Below are positions 1-9,334 of a DNA stretch of 64,000 nucleotides, piece after piece. The first letter of the stretch is position 1. Every line of letters starts with the position of its first letter. The DNA lies in the NCBI GenBank assembly GCA_041648175.1, contig JBAZPO010000002.1:1-64000 (forward strand). The letters run 5' to 3'. The translations under genes and the position numbers were made by a program. This DNA comes from Desulfobaccales bacterium. GTDB taxonomy: Bacteria; Desulfobacterota; Desulfobaccia; Desulfobaccales; 0-14-0-80-60-11. The notes under the pieces were generated by a model. The model was given only the letters and a program-made list of their open reading frames with translations. It had not been told where the DNA came from and did not search any database.

Positions 1-74
1 AGAGGGTTAGGGTGAGGGGGGCTTTTGACTCCGTTACCCTAATTTATGAAAACTTGCACTAAGGGGACTATTGC

Positions 75-1937
75 GTGTCCGAAGCGATTCTCGGTCTTTC
101 CGCCTTTTATCACGACAGTGCCGCCGCTCTGCTTATTGACGGCCAGATTGTCGCCGCCGCCCAGGAAGAGCGCTTCACCCGCAAGAAGCACGACCCCGCC
201 TTCCCGGCCAACGCTATGAGCTATGTTATGGCCGAGGCGGGGTTCACCCCGGCGGACTTGACCGCGGTGGCCTTCTACGATAAGCCCTACCTTAAGTTCG
301 AGCGGTTGCTTGAGACCTACCACGGCTTTGCTCCCCGTGGGCTCAAGAGCTTTATCATGGCCATGCCGGTGTGGATCAAAGAAAAGCTCATGATGCGCAC
401 CATGCTCAAAGATGAACTGGCCAAGGCCGGGGCCGGCGACCCTCTCGTCCTCTTTCCCGAGCACCATCTGTCCCACGCGGCCTCCGCGTTCTATCCGTCG
501 CCGTACCAGGAGGCCGCCATTCTCACGGTTGACGGCGTCGGGGAATGGGCCACCACCACCATCGGCTTCGGTCAAGGGCGCGACATCACCATCCTCCGGG
601 AACTCCAGTTTCCCCACTCCGTGGGCCTGCTCTATTCGGCCTTCACCTACTACACCGGCTTCAAGGTCAACAGCGGCGAATACAAGCTCATGGGGCTGGC
701 CCCGTACGGCAACCCTGACGCCGAGCGGGTCAAGCGCTGGAAGTCCCTGATCCTTTCGGAATTGGTGGACCTTAGGTCCGACGGCTCGCTGCTTCTGAAC
801 ATGGATTATTTCGACTTTGCCACCGGCCTGACCATGTGCAAGAACGACAAATGGGAGTCCCTCTTCGGGGTGCCCCGCCGGTCCGCGGAAAGTCTGCTGG
901 ACCAGCAGCATATGGACCTGGCCCTGGCCATCCAGCAGGCTACGGAAGACATCGTCCTGACCATGGCCGAGACCGCTAAGAAGCTCACCGGGGCTGATTA
1001 TCTAGTGATGGCCGGCGGCGTGGCCTTGAACTGCGTGGCCAACGGCAAGCTGATCCGCCGGGGCACCTTTAAGGACATCTGGATTCAGCCCGCCGCGGGC
1101 GACGCCGGTGGCGCTCTGGGCGCGGCCCTGGCGGCCTGGCACATCTGGAAAGGCCAGGAGCGCCAGGCGGCCAATCCTCGCATGGACGACATGCAGGGGG
1201 CCTATCTGGGCCCGGAATACGACGCCGATGACATCCTCCGGGTGGTCCGGCGGCATGGGGCCCCTTATCGGCGCTATGACGACTTTGATGAACTCAGCCG
1301 GGACGTGGCGCAAATTCTGACCCAGGGCAAGGTGGTGGGTTGGTTCCAGGGACGCATGGAGTTTGGCCCCCGGGCCTTGGGCAACCGCTCCATCCTGGGG
1401 GACCCCCGGCACCCCGAGATGCAAAAGCGCCTCAATCTGAAGATCAAATACCGGGAGGGCTTCCGGCCCTTCGCTCCATCGGTCTTGCACGAGGAGACCG
1501 CCACCTACTTCGACCTGGACCGGCCCTCGCCCTACATGCTGCTGGTGGCCCCGGTTAAAGAAAACCGGCGCAACCCATTGCCCGAAGGCTATGAAAACCT
1601 GGAACTCTTTGACCGCCTCTACCACCTGCGTTCCGACGTGCCGGCCATCACCCACGTGGATTACTCCGCCCGCATCCAGACGGTGCACAAAGAGACCAAC
1701 GAGAAATACTGGCGGCTGATCCAGGCCTTCAAGGAACTCACCGGCTGCGGCCTCATCGTCAACACCAGCTTCAACGTCCGGGGCGAGCCCATTGTCTGCA
1801 CCCCGGAACACGCCTACCAGTGCTTCATGCGCACCGAAATGGATTATCTGGTCCTGGGCGATTTTCTCTTCGCCAAAACCGACCAGCCCGCCTGGCAGGA
1901 AACCGGCGACTGGCGCCAAGAGTTCGCATTGGATTAG
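75..1937 (+). CDS. Carbamoyltransferase, NodU/CmcH/TobZ family
   Basis: Full-length (620 residues) carbamoyltransferase. The family transfers a carbamoyl group from carbamoyl phosphate, through a carbamoyl-adenylate, to a hydroxyl of a sugar or secondary metabolite; the acceptor cannot be read from the sequence. Seen: FYHDSAAALL (residues 11-20), HHLSHAASAFY (130-140), VDGVGEW, GGVALNC near 315, and in the C-terminal lobe FGPRALGNRS and NTSFNVRGEP. The start is GTG at 75, fixed by AAGGGGAC at 61-68. It stands alone: no biosynthetic partner follows and repeats fill the next 340 bases. A role in decorating surface glycans is possible given the LPS genes further along, but that is inference. Confidence 0.93.
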   Translation: MSEAILGLSAFYHDSAAALLIDGQIVAAAQEERFTRKKHDPAFPANAMSYVMAEAGFTPADLTAVAFYDKPYLKFERLLETYHGFAPRGLKSFIMAMPVWIKEKLMMRTMLKDELAKAGAGDPLVLFPEHHLSHAASAFYPSPYQEAAILTVDGVGEWATTTIGFGQGRDITILRELQFPHSVGLLYSAFTYYTGFKVNSGEYKLMGLAPYGNPDAERVKRWKSLILSELVDLRSDGSLLLNMDYFDFATGLTMCKNDKWESLFGVPRRSAESLLDQQHMDLALAIQQATEDIVLTMAETAKKLTGADYLVMAGGVALNCVANGKLIRRGTFKDIWIQPAAGDAGGALGAALAAWHIWKGQERQAANPRMDDMQGAYLGPEYDADDILRVVRRHGAPYRRYDDFDELSRDVAQILTQGKVVGWFQGRMEFGPRALGNRSILGDPRHPEMQKRLNLKIKYREGFRPFAPSVLHEETATYFDLDRPSPYMLLVAPVKENRRNPLPEGYENLELFDRLYHLRSDVPAITHVDYSARIQTVHKETNEKYWRLIQAFKELTGCGLIVNTSFNVRGEPIVCTPEHAYQCFMRTEMDYLVLGDFLFAKTDQPAWQETGDWRQEFALD

Positions 1938-1962
1938 GTATGAACCCCCCCTATGAAGCACT

Positions 1963-2009
1963 GCTTTTAAAGCCCCCCTTTGAAAAAGGGGGGTTTGGGG
2001 GGATTTGCT
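1963..2009. repeat. G/C-run palindromic repeat, copy 1
   Basis: Hairpin with arms CCCCCCTTT (1973-1981) and AAAGGGGGG (1985-1993), followed by TTTGGGGGGATTT. The same unit appears twice around 21.82-21.91 kb. Lying just after the carbamoyltransferase stop, it may also slow or stop transcription. Confidence 0.75.
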
Positions 2010-2092
2010 TTTCGCTTACCCCCTGATCTGACTCCTCATTTCCCGCTCCTAAGCCGCCTGGATGACCCTCGTTTGTAAGTTCAGCCTTCGAT

Positions 2093-2179
2093 CCTCGTTC
2101 CCAAGCTCCAGCTTTCGCTCCTCGTTCCCAAGCTCCAGCTTGGGAACGCCACTTTCCGCCCAAGCTCTGCTTGGGCACC
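2093..2179. repeat. CTCGTTCCCAAG double-hairpin repeat, one partial and one full copy
   Basis: A partial unit at 2093-2114 precedes a full unit at 2121-2179. The full unit holds two hairpins: TTCCCAAGCTCCAGCTTGGGAA-type arms at 2125-2146 and CCCAAGCTCTGCTTGGG at 2159-2175. A T-run (about 2185-2191) follows, so it could end transcription on the plus strand. Other copies: 6258, 11250, 37993, 38630. Confidence 0.8.
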
Positions 2180-2278
2180 TCCCGTTTTTTTCTATTCATT
2201 TTCTTCAGATAAGGCTATTGTGAAACCTGAATGAGTGATTAATTTAAACAAAATAAAGCCTTCCCTCCAGGAGCCTCC

Positions 2279-5200
2279 ATGGCCAGGAAGAAAAACCCCG
2301 CCGCCGCACCGGCAGCACCGCCGGTGGACGCGGACCCCAAAGTTCCCTCCCCGCCCAAGACCACACCCCAGGCCGAAGCACCCAAAGCCGCACCCAAACC
2401 TAAATCCACCGCCAAGCCCCGCCGCGCCCAGAAAGCCGCGCCACCGCCCGCGCCGTCATCCCCCCTGGTGGTGGGGGTGGGAGCCTCCGCCGGCGGCCTG
2501 GAGGCCTTCACCGATCTCTTGCGGCACCTGCCCAAAGACACGGGCATGGCCTTCGTCCTGTTGCAGCACCTCCCGCCCAAGCAGCACAGCATGTTAGCCC
2601 AGATCTTGAACAAGGCCACGGTGCTGCCGGTGGCGGAAGCCATGGAAGGCTCGGTGCCTGAGGCCGATCACGTTTACATCCTGCCCCCCGGCGAGGTCAT
2701 GGAAATCCGGGAGGGGGCGCTTCGCCTGACCAGTCGGAATGAGACCGAAGGCCGCTACCTGCCGGTGGACACCTTCCTGACCTCCCTGGCCGCAGACAAA
2801 GGCGGCCAGGCCATCGGGGTCATCCTCTCCGGCACCGCCTCGGACGGGGTCCAGGGCATGAAGGCCATCAAAGAGGCCGGGGGCCTCACCTTCGCCCAGG
2901 ACGAACATACCGCCAAGTACCCCGGCATGCCCCAGAGTTCCGTCGCCGCGGGCTGCGTCGACTTCATACTTACCCCCGAAGGCATCGCCAGGGAGTTGTC
3001 CCGCCTCGCCCGGCACCCCTTTGTCGGTCCCTGCGCCGAGGAAGTCCTGAAACCGGGGGAAGAGAGCGTCTTCGGCCAGATTCTCACCCTCCTCAAACGC
3101 GCCACCGGGGTGGACTTCACTTTCTACAAGCACAGCACCATCAAGCGCCGCACCTTACGCCGCATGGCGCTGCGCAAGATAGAAGCGCTCGGCAACTATC
3201 TGGCCTATCTCAAAGAGCACCCCGATGAGATTTCCGCCCTGTATGCCGACATTCTCATCAATGTCACCTCCTTTTTCCGGGACCCCGACGTCTTCGACGA
3301 GTTGAAGCAATCAGTCTTCCCGGTCCTGATGCAGGATCGGCCCCAAGATGGCCCCATCCGCATCTGGGTCCCCGGCTGTTCCACCGGGGAAGAGGTCTAC
3401 TCCCTGGCCATTGCTCTCCTGGAGTTTTTTTCTGAGTCTGGCAAGGAAGCGCAGCTACAGATTTTCGGCACCGACATCGATAACGCCGCCATTGATATGG
3501 CCCGGGCCGGCAAGTACGGCGAACACGTCCTCGAACACATTTCCCCTCAGCGTCTGGGCCGTTATTTTGTCAGAATTGAGTCGGGCTACCAGATTCAAAA
3601 GTCCATACGGGACCGCTGCACCTTTGCCCGGCAGGACCTCATCAAAGACCCGCCCTTTTCCCACCTGGACCTCATTTCCTGCCGCAACGTCTTGATCTAT
3701 CTGGGTCCGGTGCTGCAAAAACGGGTCATCCCCATCTTCCACTTCGCCCTCAAACCGGGCGGCTTTCTGATCCTGGGCAAATCCGAGGCCATCAGCGCCT
3801 TCCAGGAGATGTTCACCCTGGCAGACAAGAAGCTCAAATTTTATATCAAGAAGGACCTCCCGGGACGGCTGCCCCTGAAGTTTTCCCTGGAGGCCTACGC
3901 GGCCCGTGAAGACCTGTCGGTCCAGGTTATGGCGCCGGAAGAAGCACCCACCGGCCTGGACCTGATGAGAGAGGCCGACCGCATTGTCCTGGCCCGCTTT
4001 ACGCCTGCGGGTGTGGTCGTGGACGAGAACCTGAAGATTCTTCAGTTCCGGGGCCATACCGGCCCCTTTCTGGAGCCCATGCCCGGCGAGGCCAGTCTGA
4101 ACCTGCTGCGCATGGTCCGGGAGGGCTTGCGGGCCGAGGTGGGGGCCGCTTTGCACCAGGCCATACAAGGCGGCACCCCGGTGCGCAAGGAAAGACTTAA
4201 AGCCAGATACAATGGCCGAGGGCTGATGGTTAACGTTGAGGTCTTCCCCGTCAGTCCCAGCACCTTTAGGGAGCGGTTCTATCTGGTAATCTTCGAAGAC
4301 GTCACCCCGCCGGCGCCCCCCGAGGCGGAAAAATCCGCAGCCAAGGCCCGCAAAGGCAAGACGACTCCCGGAACCGAGCGCATCGACGATCTGGAACACG
4401 AGTTGGCCGCCACCAAGGAGTACCTCCAGGCCACCATCGAGGAGCAGGAAGCCACCCTGGAGGAGCTCAAGAGCACCAACGAAGAGATCATGTCCTCCAA
4501 CGAAGAGCTGCAAAGCCTCAACGAGGAGTTGGAAGCCTCCCGGGAAGAGCTGCAATCGGCCAATGAAGAGTTGGCCACGGTCAACGAGGAACTGGAGAAC
4601 CGCAACACCGAGTTGACCCAGGTCAACGACGATCTGGTGAACCTGCTGGGCACCGTCAACCTCCCCATCCTCTTTTTAGACCAAAATCTGCGCATCCGGC
4701 GCTTCAACCCCATGGCCAAAGAAGTGCTGCACCTCATTCCCTCGGACGTGGGCCGGCCCATCGGTGATATCAAAACCGGCCTGGAAATCAAGGCCTTTGA
4801 AACGCTGCTCCGCCAGACCATCGACAACCTGCAGGTCGAGACCCGTGAGGTGCAGGATGACCGGGGGCGCTGGTACCAACTGCAGATTCGGCCCTATAAG
4901 ACCTCGGCCCACAAGATCGAGGGCCTGGTGCTGAGCCTGGCGGACATTAGCGTCCTCAAGGCCAGCCTTCTGCAGGTGGAAGAGGCCCGGAACTACGCCC
5001 AGGCCATTGTCGAAACCCTGCGGGAACCCCTGCTGGTGCTGACTGGCGACCTCAGGGTGGTCTCCGCCAATCAATCCTTTTACGACTTTTTCCAGATCCT
5101 GCCCCAGGAGACCGAGAACCGCCTGGTCTATGAACTGGGCAACCGGCAGTTCGATGTTCCCGAACTCAAGACCCTGCTGGAAGAGATTCTCCCCCGGAAC

Positions 5201-6154
5201 ACCGTAATTCAAGACTTTGAGGTGGACCGGGACTTTCCCGGTCTCGGCCGCCATGTCTTAATCCTCAACGCCCGGCGTCTCCGTCAAGAGGCGGGCGTGG
5301 ACCTCATGCTTTTGGCGTTACAAGACATTACCCTCCAGAAGGAGATGGAGGAGACCTTAAAGGACTCGGAACAGAAGCTCAAACATCTTAATAACGAACT
5401 CTTGAGCGCCCAGGAATCCGAGCGCCAATCCGTCTCCTTGGCCCTCCACGAGGAGTTGGCCCAAAACCTGGTGGCCTTAAAACTCAAACTCCGGAACATT
5501 GAATCACACCTTCCAGAGAATCAGCCAGAGGTGAAGGGAGACCTGGACCAGGCGGTGAAGAGCATTGACGGCCTGGTGGAGGAGGCCCGGGAGTTATCCT
5601 GGGGCTTGCGCCCTCAAGTCCTGGACCTGGGCCTGACTCCGGCGCTGCGGCACCTGGGGGACCACTTCACCCAGTACTTCCAGATGGACGCGGCTTATGA
5701 GGTCCCGGACCTCGACCAATTGCTGGCGCCCCAATCCCAGGTGATGGTCTACCGGGTTGTGCAGGAAGCCCTGGTCAACGTGGTCAAGCACGCCCAGGCC
5801 AACCGGGTCTCCCTGGAAGTCGGAAAGCAGGAAGGAAAAATCCGGTTCCAGGTGGCCGATAACGGCGTCGGGTTCCAGATGAACACTACCCGCGTGGATT
5901 TCTGCGAGAAGATCCAGTCGTCGCCGGACAAAGCCTGGCTGGTGGGCGGGGTGCCGTTTGTGGTAACCAAAGACGGCAAGGAATTCCAGGCAGTGCCCGA
6001 AGCCCTGGGAGCAAATGCCGGCCGCAAGATGGGTCTGGCCCTCATGGAAGGGCGTATCCGCTCCCTGGGGGGCACATTCACCATAACCAGCGAAAAAGAC
6101 AAGGGCACCAAAATCACCTTTACCGTCCCCACGGACGGAAACGAGTCGGCCTGA
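2279..6154 (+). CDS. CheB-CheR-PAS-histidine kinase fusion (1291 aa)
   Basis: A single polypeptide combining chemotaxis methylesterase, methyltransferase and histidine kinase. Order: Ala/Pro/Lys-rich linker (1-60); CheB domain (62-245) with triad Ser70 (GASAGG), His97 and Asp189 (SGTASDG); CheR (about 265-520) with VPGCSTGEEVYS and SCRNVLIYL; a PAS-like segment; a long coiled coil (about 690-795) of ELE/NEEL heptads; two PAS domains; and a HisKA_3/DesK-type kinase with His1057 in LHEELAQ, N box near 1167, DNGVGF near 1193 and GLALMEGR near 1251. No transmembrane segment is seen, so it is cytoplasmic. The ATPase lid between DNGVGF and GLALMEGR is about 55 residues, longer than usual. Start ATG with AGGAG at 2268-2272. 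No response regulator lies next to it. Confidence 0.92.
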   Translation: MARKKNPAAAPAAPPVDADPKVPSPPKTTPQAEAPKAAPKPKSTAKPRRAQKAAPPPAPSSPLVVGVGASAGGLEAFTDLLRHLPKDTGMAFVLLQHLPPKQHSMLAQILNKATVLPVAEAMEGSVPEADHVYILPPGEVMEIREGALRLTSRNETEGRYLPVDTFLTSLAADKGGQAIGVILSGTASDGVQGMKAIKEAGGLTFAQDEHTAKYPGMPQSSVAAGCVDFILTPEGIARELSRLARHPFVGPCAEEVLKPGEESVFGQILTLLKRATGVDFTFYKHSTIKRRTLRRMALRKIEALGNYLAYLKEHPDEISALYADILINVTSFFRDPDVFDELKQSVFPVLMQDRPQDGPIRIWVPGCSTGEEVYSLAIALLEFFSESGKEAQLQIFGTDIDNAAIDMARAGKYGEHVLEHISPQRLGRYFVRIESGYQIQKSIRDRCTFARQDLIKDPPFSHLDLISCRNVLIYLGPVLQKRVIPIFHFALKPGGFLILGKSEAISAFQEMFTLADKKLKFYIKKDLPGRLPLKFSLEAYAAREDLSVQVMAPEEAPTGLDLMREADRIVLARFTPAGVVVDENLKILQFRGHTGPFLEPMPGEASLNLLRMVREGLRAEVGAALHQAIQGGTPVRKERLKARYNGRGLMVNVEVFPVSPSTFRERFYLVIFEDVTPPAPPEAEKSAAKARKGKTTPGTERIDDLEHELAATKEYLQATIEEQEATLEELKSTNEEIMSSNEELQSLNEELEASREELQSANEELATVNEELENRNTELTQVNDDLVNLLGTVNLPILFLDQNLRIRRFNPMAKEVLHLIPSDVGRPIGDIKTGLEIKAFETLLRQTIDNLQVETREVQDDRGRWYQLQIRPYKTSAHKIEGLVLSLADISVLKASLLQVEEARNYAQAIVETLREPLLVLTGDLRVVSANQSFYDFFQILPQETENRLVYELGNRQFDVPELKTLLEEILPRNTVIQDFEVDRDFPGLGRHVLILNARRLRQEAGVDLMLLALQDITLQKEMEETLKDSEQKLKHLNNELLSAQESERQSVSLALHEELAQNLVALKLKLRNIESHLPENQPEVKGDLDQAVKSIDGLVEEARELSWGLRPQVLDLGLTPALRHLGDHFTQYFQMDAAYEVPDLDQLLAPQSQVMVYRVVQEALVNVVKHAQANRVSLEVGKQEGKIRFQVADNGVGFQMNTTRVDFCEKIQSSPDKAWLVGGVPFVVTKDGKEFQAVPEALGANAGRKMGLALMEGRIRSLGGTFTITSEKDKGTKITFTVPTDGNESA

Positions 6155-6184
6155 TAGTAAATTGCCTGCAATGAGATGTTTCTT

Positions 6185-6214
6185 GTAGGGGAGGGTTTTT
6201 AAACCCGCCCCTAC
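6185..6214. repeat. GTAGGGGCGGGTTT palindrome, imperfect copy
   Basis: Near-palindrome running from GTAGGGGAGGG to CCCGCCCCTAC. It is the imperfect relative of the perfect palindrome at 25674-25702. Confidence 0.7.
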
Positions 6215-6257
6215 GTCCCCGCCTGCCACGCTACTTCGAACTTCGAACCTTCCCGAC

Positions 6258-6316
6258 CTCGTTCCCAAGTTGCACTTGGGAACGACACTTTTCGTCCAAG
6301 CTCTGCTTGGACACCT
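6258..6316. repeat. CTCGTTCCCAAG double-hairpin repeat
   Basis: Second full copy of the unit at 2121-2179: GTTCCCAAGTTGCACTTGGG hairpin followed by a CCAAGCTCTGCTTGG hairpin and ACACCT. It lies in the 295-base gap between the CheB-CheR kinase and nadE. Confidence 0.78.
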
Positions 6317-6449
6317 CTTCCTCTCCCTCCCGTGCACCCTCACTTGGCTTTGAACCTTAAACGTGAACTCTGACCAGTTTCAACGCTGAACAGGAATTTA
6401 GGGCACAATTGTTAGCATTCTTCCTCCATAACCCGTTATAATCAACCCC

Positions 6450-8093
6450 ATGAAGATCACCCTGGCTCAACTCAACCCCGTGGTGGGCGATGTCAGCGGC
6501 AATCTCAAGAAAGTCGCATCCACCCTGGAACAGGTGTATGGCACTACCGACCTGGTGGTCTTCTCCGAACTTTTCCTGTCGGGCTACCCCCCGAGGGACC
6601 TGTTGGAAAAACCGGCCCTCATCATTCGGGTCCAAGAGGCCCTCGATGATCTGGTAATCCTCTCGACCCGCTACCCGGACACCGGCATCCTGGTGGGGGC
6701 CCCTTTGCCCACAGGCCGCGATACCGGCAAAGGCCTGTGCAACTGCGCGGTGCTGATCCATCAGGGCCAGGTGCTGCTGCGTCAGGGCAAATCGCTTTTG
6801 CCCACCTACGATGTCTTCGACGAGACCCGGCACTTCGATCCCGCCACGGCGGTGGAGGTCGTCCCCTTCAAAGGCGAAATTCTGGGAGTGTCCATCTGCG
6901 AAGACGCCTGGTACGACCCGGAGTTATGGTTCCGGCGCCTCTACCCCCTGGACCCCATCAAGATCCAGATCGAGCGCGGCGCCACCGTGCTCATCAATAT
7001 ATCCGCCTCACCGTTCCAGGTGGGGAAAGAAGCGCTGCGCCACCGGCTGCTTCAGCCCCATGCCCGGAAACATAAGGTGCCCCTGGTCTATGTCAATCAG
7101 GTGGGGGGCAACGACGAGCTCATCTTTGACGGCCGCAGCCTGGCCTTTGATCCAGCCGGCGATACCATGGCGGTGCTGCCGGGATTTAAAGAGGCGGTGG
7201 TCACCGTGGACCTGGCCCAACCCGGCGCCCCGGGCTTATATGTGCCAGCAACGCCCATCGCCACGGTGCACGAGGCCCTGGTCCTGGGCCTCAAGGATTA
7301 CCTGGGCAAGTGCGGCTTTGCCAAAGCCGTGGTGGGTTTGAGCGGCGGGGTGGATTCTGCGGTCACGTGCTGCCTGGCAAGCCAAGCCCTGGGACCGGAA
7401 AACGTCCTGGGAGTATTGATGCCCTCGCCCTACACCTCCCGGCCCAGCATCGACGATTCCCTGATTCTGGCCGGCAACCTGGGTGTTACAACCAGGCTCA
7501 TTCCCATCACCCCCATTTATCAGAGCTACCGGCAAGCCTTACAAGAACCCCTGGAACTGGGCGAAATCGAAGTGACCCTGGAAAATATCCAGGCCCGCAT
7601 CCGGGGCAACATCCTCATGGCCATCTCCAATAAGTACGGCCACATGGTCCTGTCCACCGGCAACAAGAGCGAACTGGCGGTGGGCTACTGCACCCTTTAC
7701 GGCGACATGAGCGGTGGGCTCTGCGTCCTGGCCGACGTGCCCAAGACCATGGTCTTTGAGTTGGCGAACGAGCTCAACCGGGATCGGGAAACCATCCCCT
7801 GGCAGATCATCCACAAGGCCCCCTCCGCGGAGTTGCGCCCGGACCAGAAGGACCAGGACACCCTGCCTCCTTATGACATCCTGGATAAGATCATGAATTA
7901 TTACCTCACGGAGGGCTGCGCCTACGAGGATATTGTCAAACAGGGGTTTGACCCGGAAACGGTGAGGTGGGTGATCCGCGCCATTGACCGCAATGAATAC
8001 AAGCGTCGCCAGGCCGCGCCGGGCCTGAAGATCACCTCCAAGGCCTTCGGCATGGGCCGGCGCATCCCCATCGCCGCCAGGTTCGAGTTATGA
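6450..8093 (+). CDS. nadE: Glutamine-dependent NAD+ synthetase
   Basis: Two-domain NAD synthetase (547 residues) that makes NAD+ from deamido-NAD+, ATP and glutamine, the last step of NAD synthesis. The N-terminal nitrilase-like glutaminase shows the Glu40-Lys114-Cys150 triad (FSELFLSGYPPRD, RQGKSLLPTY, GVSICEDAW). The C-terminal synthetase has the SGGVDS ATP loop at 298-303, STGNKSELAVGY, and GDMSGGLCVLADV. Start ATG at 6450 has no clear Shine-Dalgarno, but a TATAAT hexamer at 6437-6442 sits eight bases upstream, so a near-leaderless transcript is possible (a weak suggestion, since no good -35 is seen). It is monocistronic. Confidence 0.96.
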   Translation: MKITLAQLNPVVGDVSGNLKKVASTLEQVYGTTDLVVFSELFLSGYPPRDLLEKPALIIRVQEALDDLVILSTRYPDTGILVGAPLPTGRDTGKGLCNCAVLIHQGQVLLRQGKSLLPTYDVFDETRHFDPATAVEVVPFKGEILGVSICEDAWYDPELWFRRLYPLDPIKIQIERGATVLINISASPFQVGKEALRHRLLQPHARKHKVPLVYVNQVGGNDELIFDGRSLAFDPAGDTMAVLPGFKEAVVTVDLAQPGAPGLYVPATPIATVHEALVLGLKDYLGKCGFAKAVVGLSGGVDSAVTCCLASQALGPENVLGVLMPSPYTSRPSIDDSLILAGNLGVTTRLIPITPIYQSYRQALQEPLELGEIEVTLENIQARIRGNILMAISNKYGHMVLSTGNKSELAVGYCTLYGDMSGGLCVLADVPKTMVFELANELNRDRETIPWQIIHKAPSAELRPDQKDQDTLPPYDILDKIMNYYLTEGCAYEDIVKQGFDPETVRWVIRAIDRNEYKRRQAAPGLKITSKAFGMGRRIPIAARFEL

Positions 8094-8179
8094 TCCGGGG
8101 AATTAGACCTAGCGTCATAAATAATTTTACATATTTATCTCTGTTACGAAAAGTTCAAGGTTCAAAGTTCAAAGTAGAG

Positions 8180-8205
8180 TGGCGGGCGGGGACGCCCGCC
8201 CTACC
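8180..8205. repeat. GGCGGGCGGGGACGCCCGCC palindrome
   Basis: GC palindrome ending CCCTACC. The inverse orientation recurs at 12344-12370. Both copies share flanking sequence (AGAGCCAAAGGCTCATGAG near 8225; CTCATGAGCCTTGGGCTCTC near 12325), so the mobile or duplicated unit is larger than the palindrome. Confidence 0.72.
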
Positions 8206-8253
8206 GGGGTTTCATGGGTTTGAGAGAGCCAAAGGCTCATGAGTGACTGCGCC

Positions 8254-8299
8254 CTCTGCGCCTCTGCGATTAATTATTTTTCACCGCAGAGGCGCAGAG
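8254..8299. repeat. Inverted repeat CTCTGCGCCTCTGCG, 15-bp arms
   Basis: Perfect 15-base arms at 8254-8268 and 8285-8299 around an AT-rich 16-base loop. No gene was found in the gap 8094-8402; this hairpin and the palindrome at 8180 are its only recognisable content. Confidence 0.75.
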
Positions 8300-8402
8300 A
8301 ACGCAAAAGAGCGCACGTGTTTAATTAACCAGTTTATTTCCAGGCTGAGGCCTGCTACCCTTTCACCAAAAGCGAGGCGTACACTCGCGCCGGAGGTCCC
8401 AT

Positions 8403-8771
8403 ATGCGTCTGGTAACCATTCTGGCCCTGATGGCCCTGGTCGTGGTCGTGTTCTCCACGCCGGCGATCACCAAGGATGAAAAGAAGGGTGACCATAACCT
8501 TTTTCAAAACGCTCCGGCACCCGCCAGGGAACAAGTGGTCGCTATTAAAGGGAGTACGAGATATATCGGTTGGCTTACGGATAGTGGTAAATTTTATATA
8601 GAGAGAAATGGCAAAATTATCATGGATGGTTGGGTCAACCGGACGGGCGCGGTGACGCTCTATTCCAGGCTCAGTGATGACAATTATGTGGGGCAGCTTA
8701 ACCCCATGGGCAACGGCTTGCTGATGTCACCCCAGACGAGCGATACTATCCGACTAGAAGTGCAGCGCTAA
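8403..8771 (+). CDS. Small secreted protein, unknown function
   Basis: 122 residues, not recognised. An N-terminal signal peptide is clear (basic start, hydrophobic stretch about residues 3-18, likely cut after STPA), so the mature protein of roughly 100 residues should be periplasmic or secreted. The rest is polar and probably beta-rich, with no cysteines. Start ATG is well supported by GGAGG at 8391-8395. It points away from the convergent small secreted gene at 8843-9319, and 71 bases separate the two stops. No function is proposed. Confidence 0.75.
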   Translation: MRLVTILALMALVVVVFSTPAITKDEKKGDHNLFQNAPAPAREQVVAIKGSTRYIGWLTDSGKFYIERNGKIIMDGWVNRTGAVTLYSRLSDDNYVGQLNPMGNGLLMSPQTSDTIRLEVQR

Positions 8772-8842
8772 TCGCATCGCGTTCTGACAGCCGTTGCCCA
8801 AAGCCTTTTTTTGGACGGGGGCGGTTTTTCAATACTGTTGGC

Positions 8843-9319
8843 TCAATCAAATTTCTTCATCTGTCCCGGCGGCAAAGGACCGCCTTTGTCCAATTTCTTC
8901 ATCTGCCCCGGTGGCAAAGAACCGCCTCCCTCCATTTTTTTCATCTGCCCCGGTGGCATCGGCGCTCCTCCCCACCCGGTTTTCTTGCCCTTGGCCCAGC
9001 CCGGGGGGCTTCTGAAATAAGTCGGGCCGATATTATAGAAAACTCGAGGAGGTTCGGCAATTACCCGCCAGGGGCCGATGAGGGCCTGGGCTATTTGCCA
9101 GAGGCCCTGATTGAAAGAGTAGAATTGATTGCCGTACTGAAAAACATCTTGGCCCAGATTGGGAGCATAATATACTCCGGGAACTTCGGGGATCGGTGCC
9201 CATCGGGGAGCCACATTGGGAGGGAAGATTGGCACTGATTTGGGTTGGGCCTGTAATGCCTGGGCCCCCAATAACAGGACCACCGCCAACAGCGTTAATA
9301 CCATCGATAAACGTCTCAT
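8843..9319 (-). CDS. Secreted protein with C-terminal PPGQMKK repeats
   Basis: 158 residues, not assigned to a function. A signal peptide covers about residues 1-24 (cut near ALQA). A middle part rich in Trp, Tyr and Pro (VYYAPNLGQDVFQY, GPWRVIAEPPRVFY) is followed by a low-complexity tail in which PPGQMKK occurs three times with spacing of 14-15 residues (about 123-157). The repeats are also visible as near-identical DNA repeats, which points to recent expansion by slippage. AAAGGAGG lies just upstream of the ATG. It follows the metallo-hydrolase gene by 15 bases and may be co-transcribed with it. Confidence 0.78.
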   Translation of the reverse strand: MRRLSMVLTLLAVVLLLGAQALQAQPKSVPIFPPNVAPRWAPIPEVPGVYYAPNLGQDVFQYGNQFYSFNQGLWQIAQALIGPWRVIAEPPRVFYNIGPTYFRSPPGWAKGKKTGWGGAPMPPGQMKKMEGGGSLPPGQMKKLDKGGPLPPGQMKKFD

Positions 9320-9334
9320 GATTTTTTCCTCCTT

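Noticed and set aside
2041..2180. CRISPR array
   Set aside because: The repeated CTCGTTCCCAAG units are palindromic, few, and not separated by regular unique spacers; they recur singly elsewhere.
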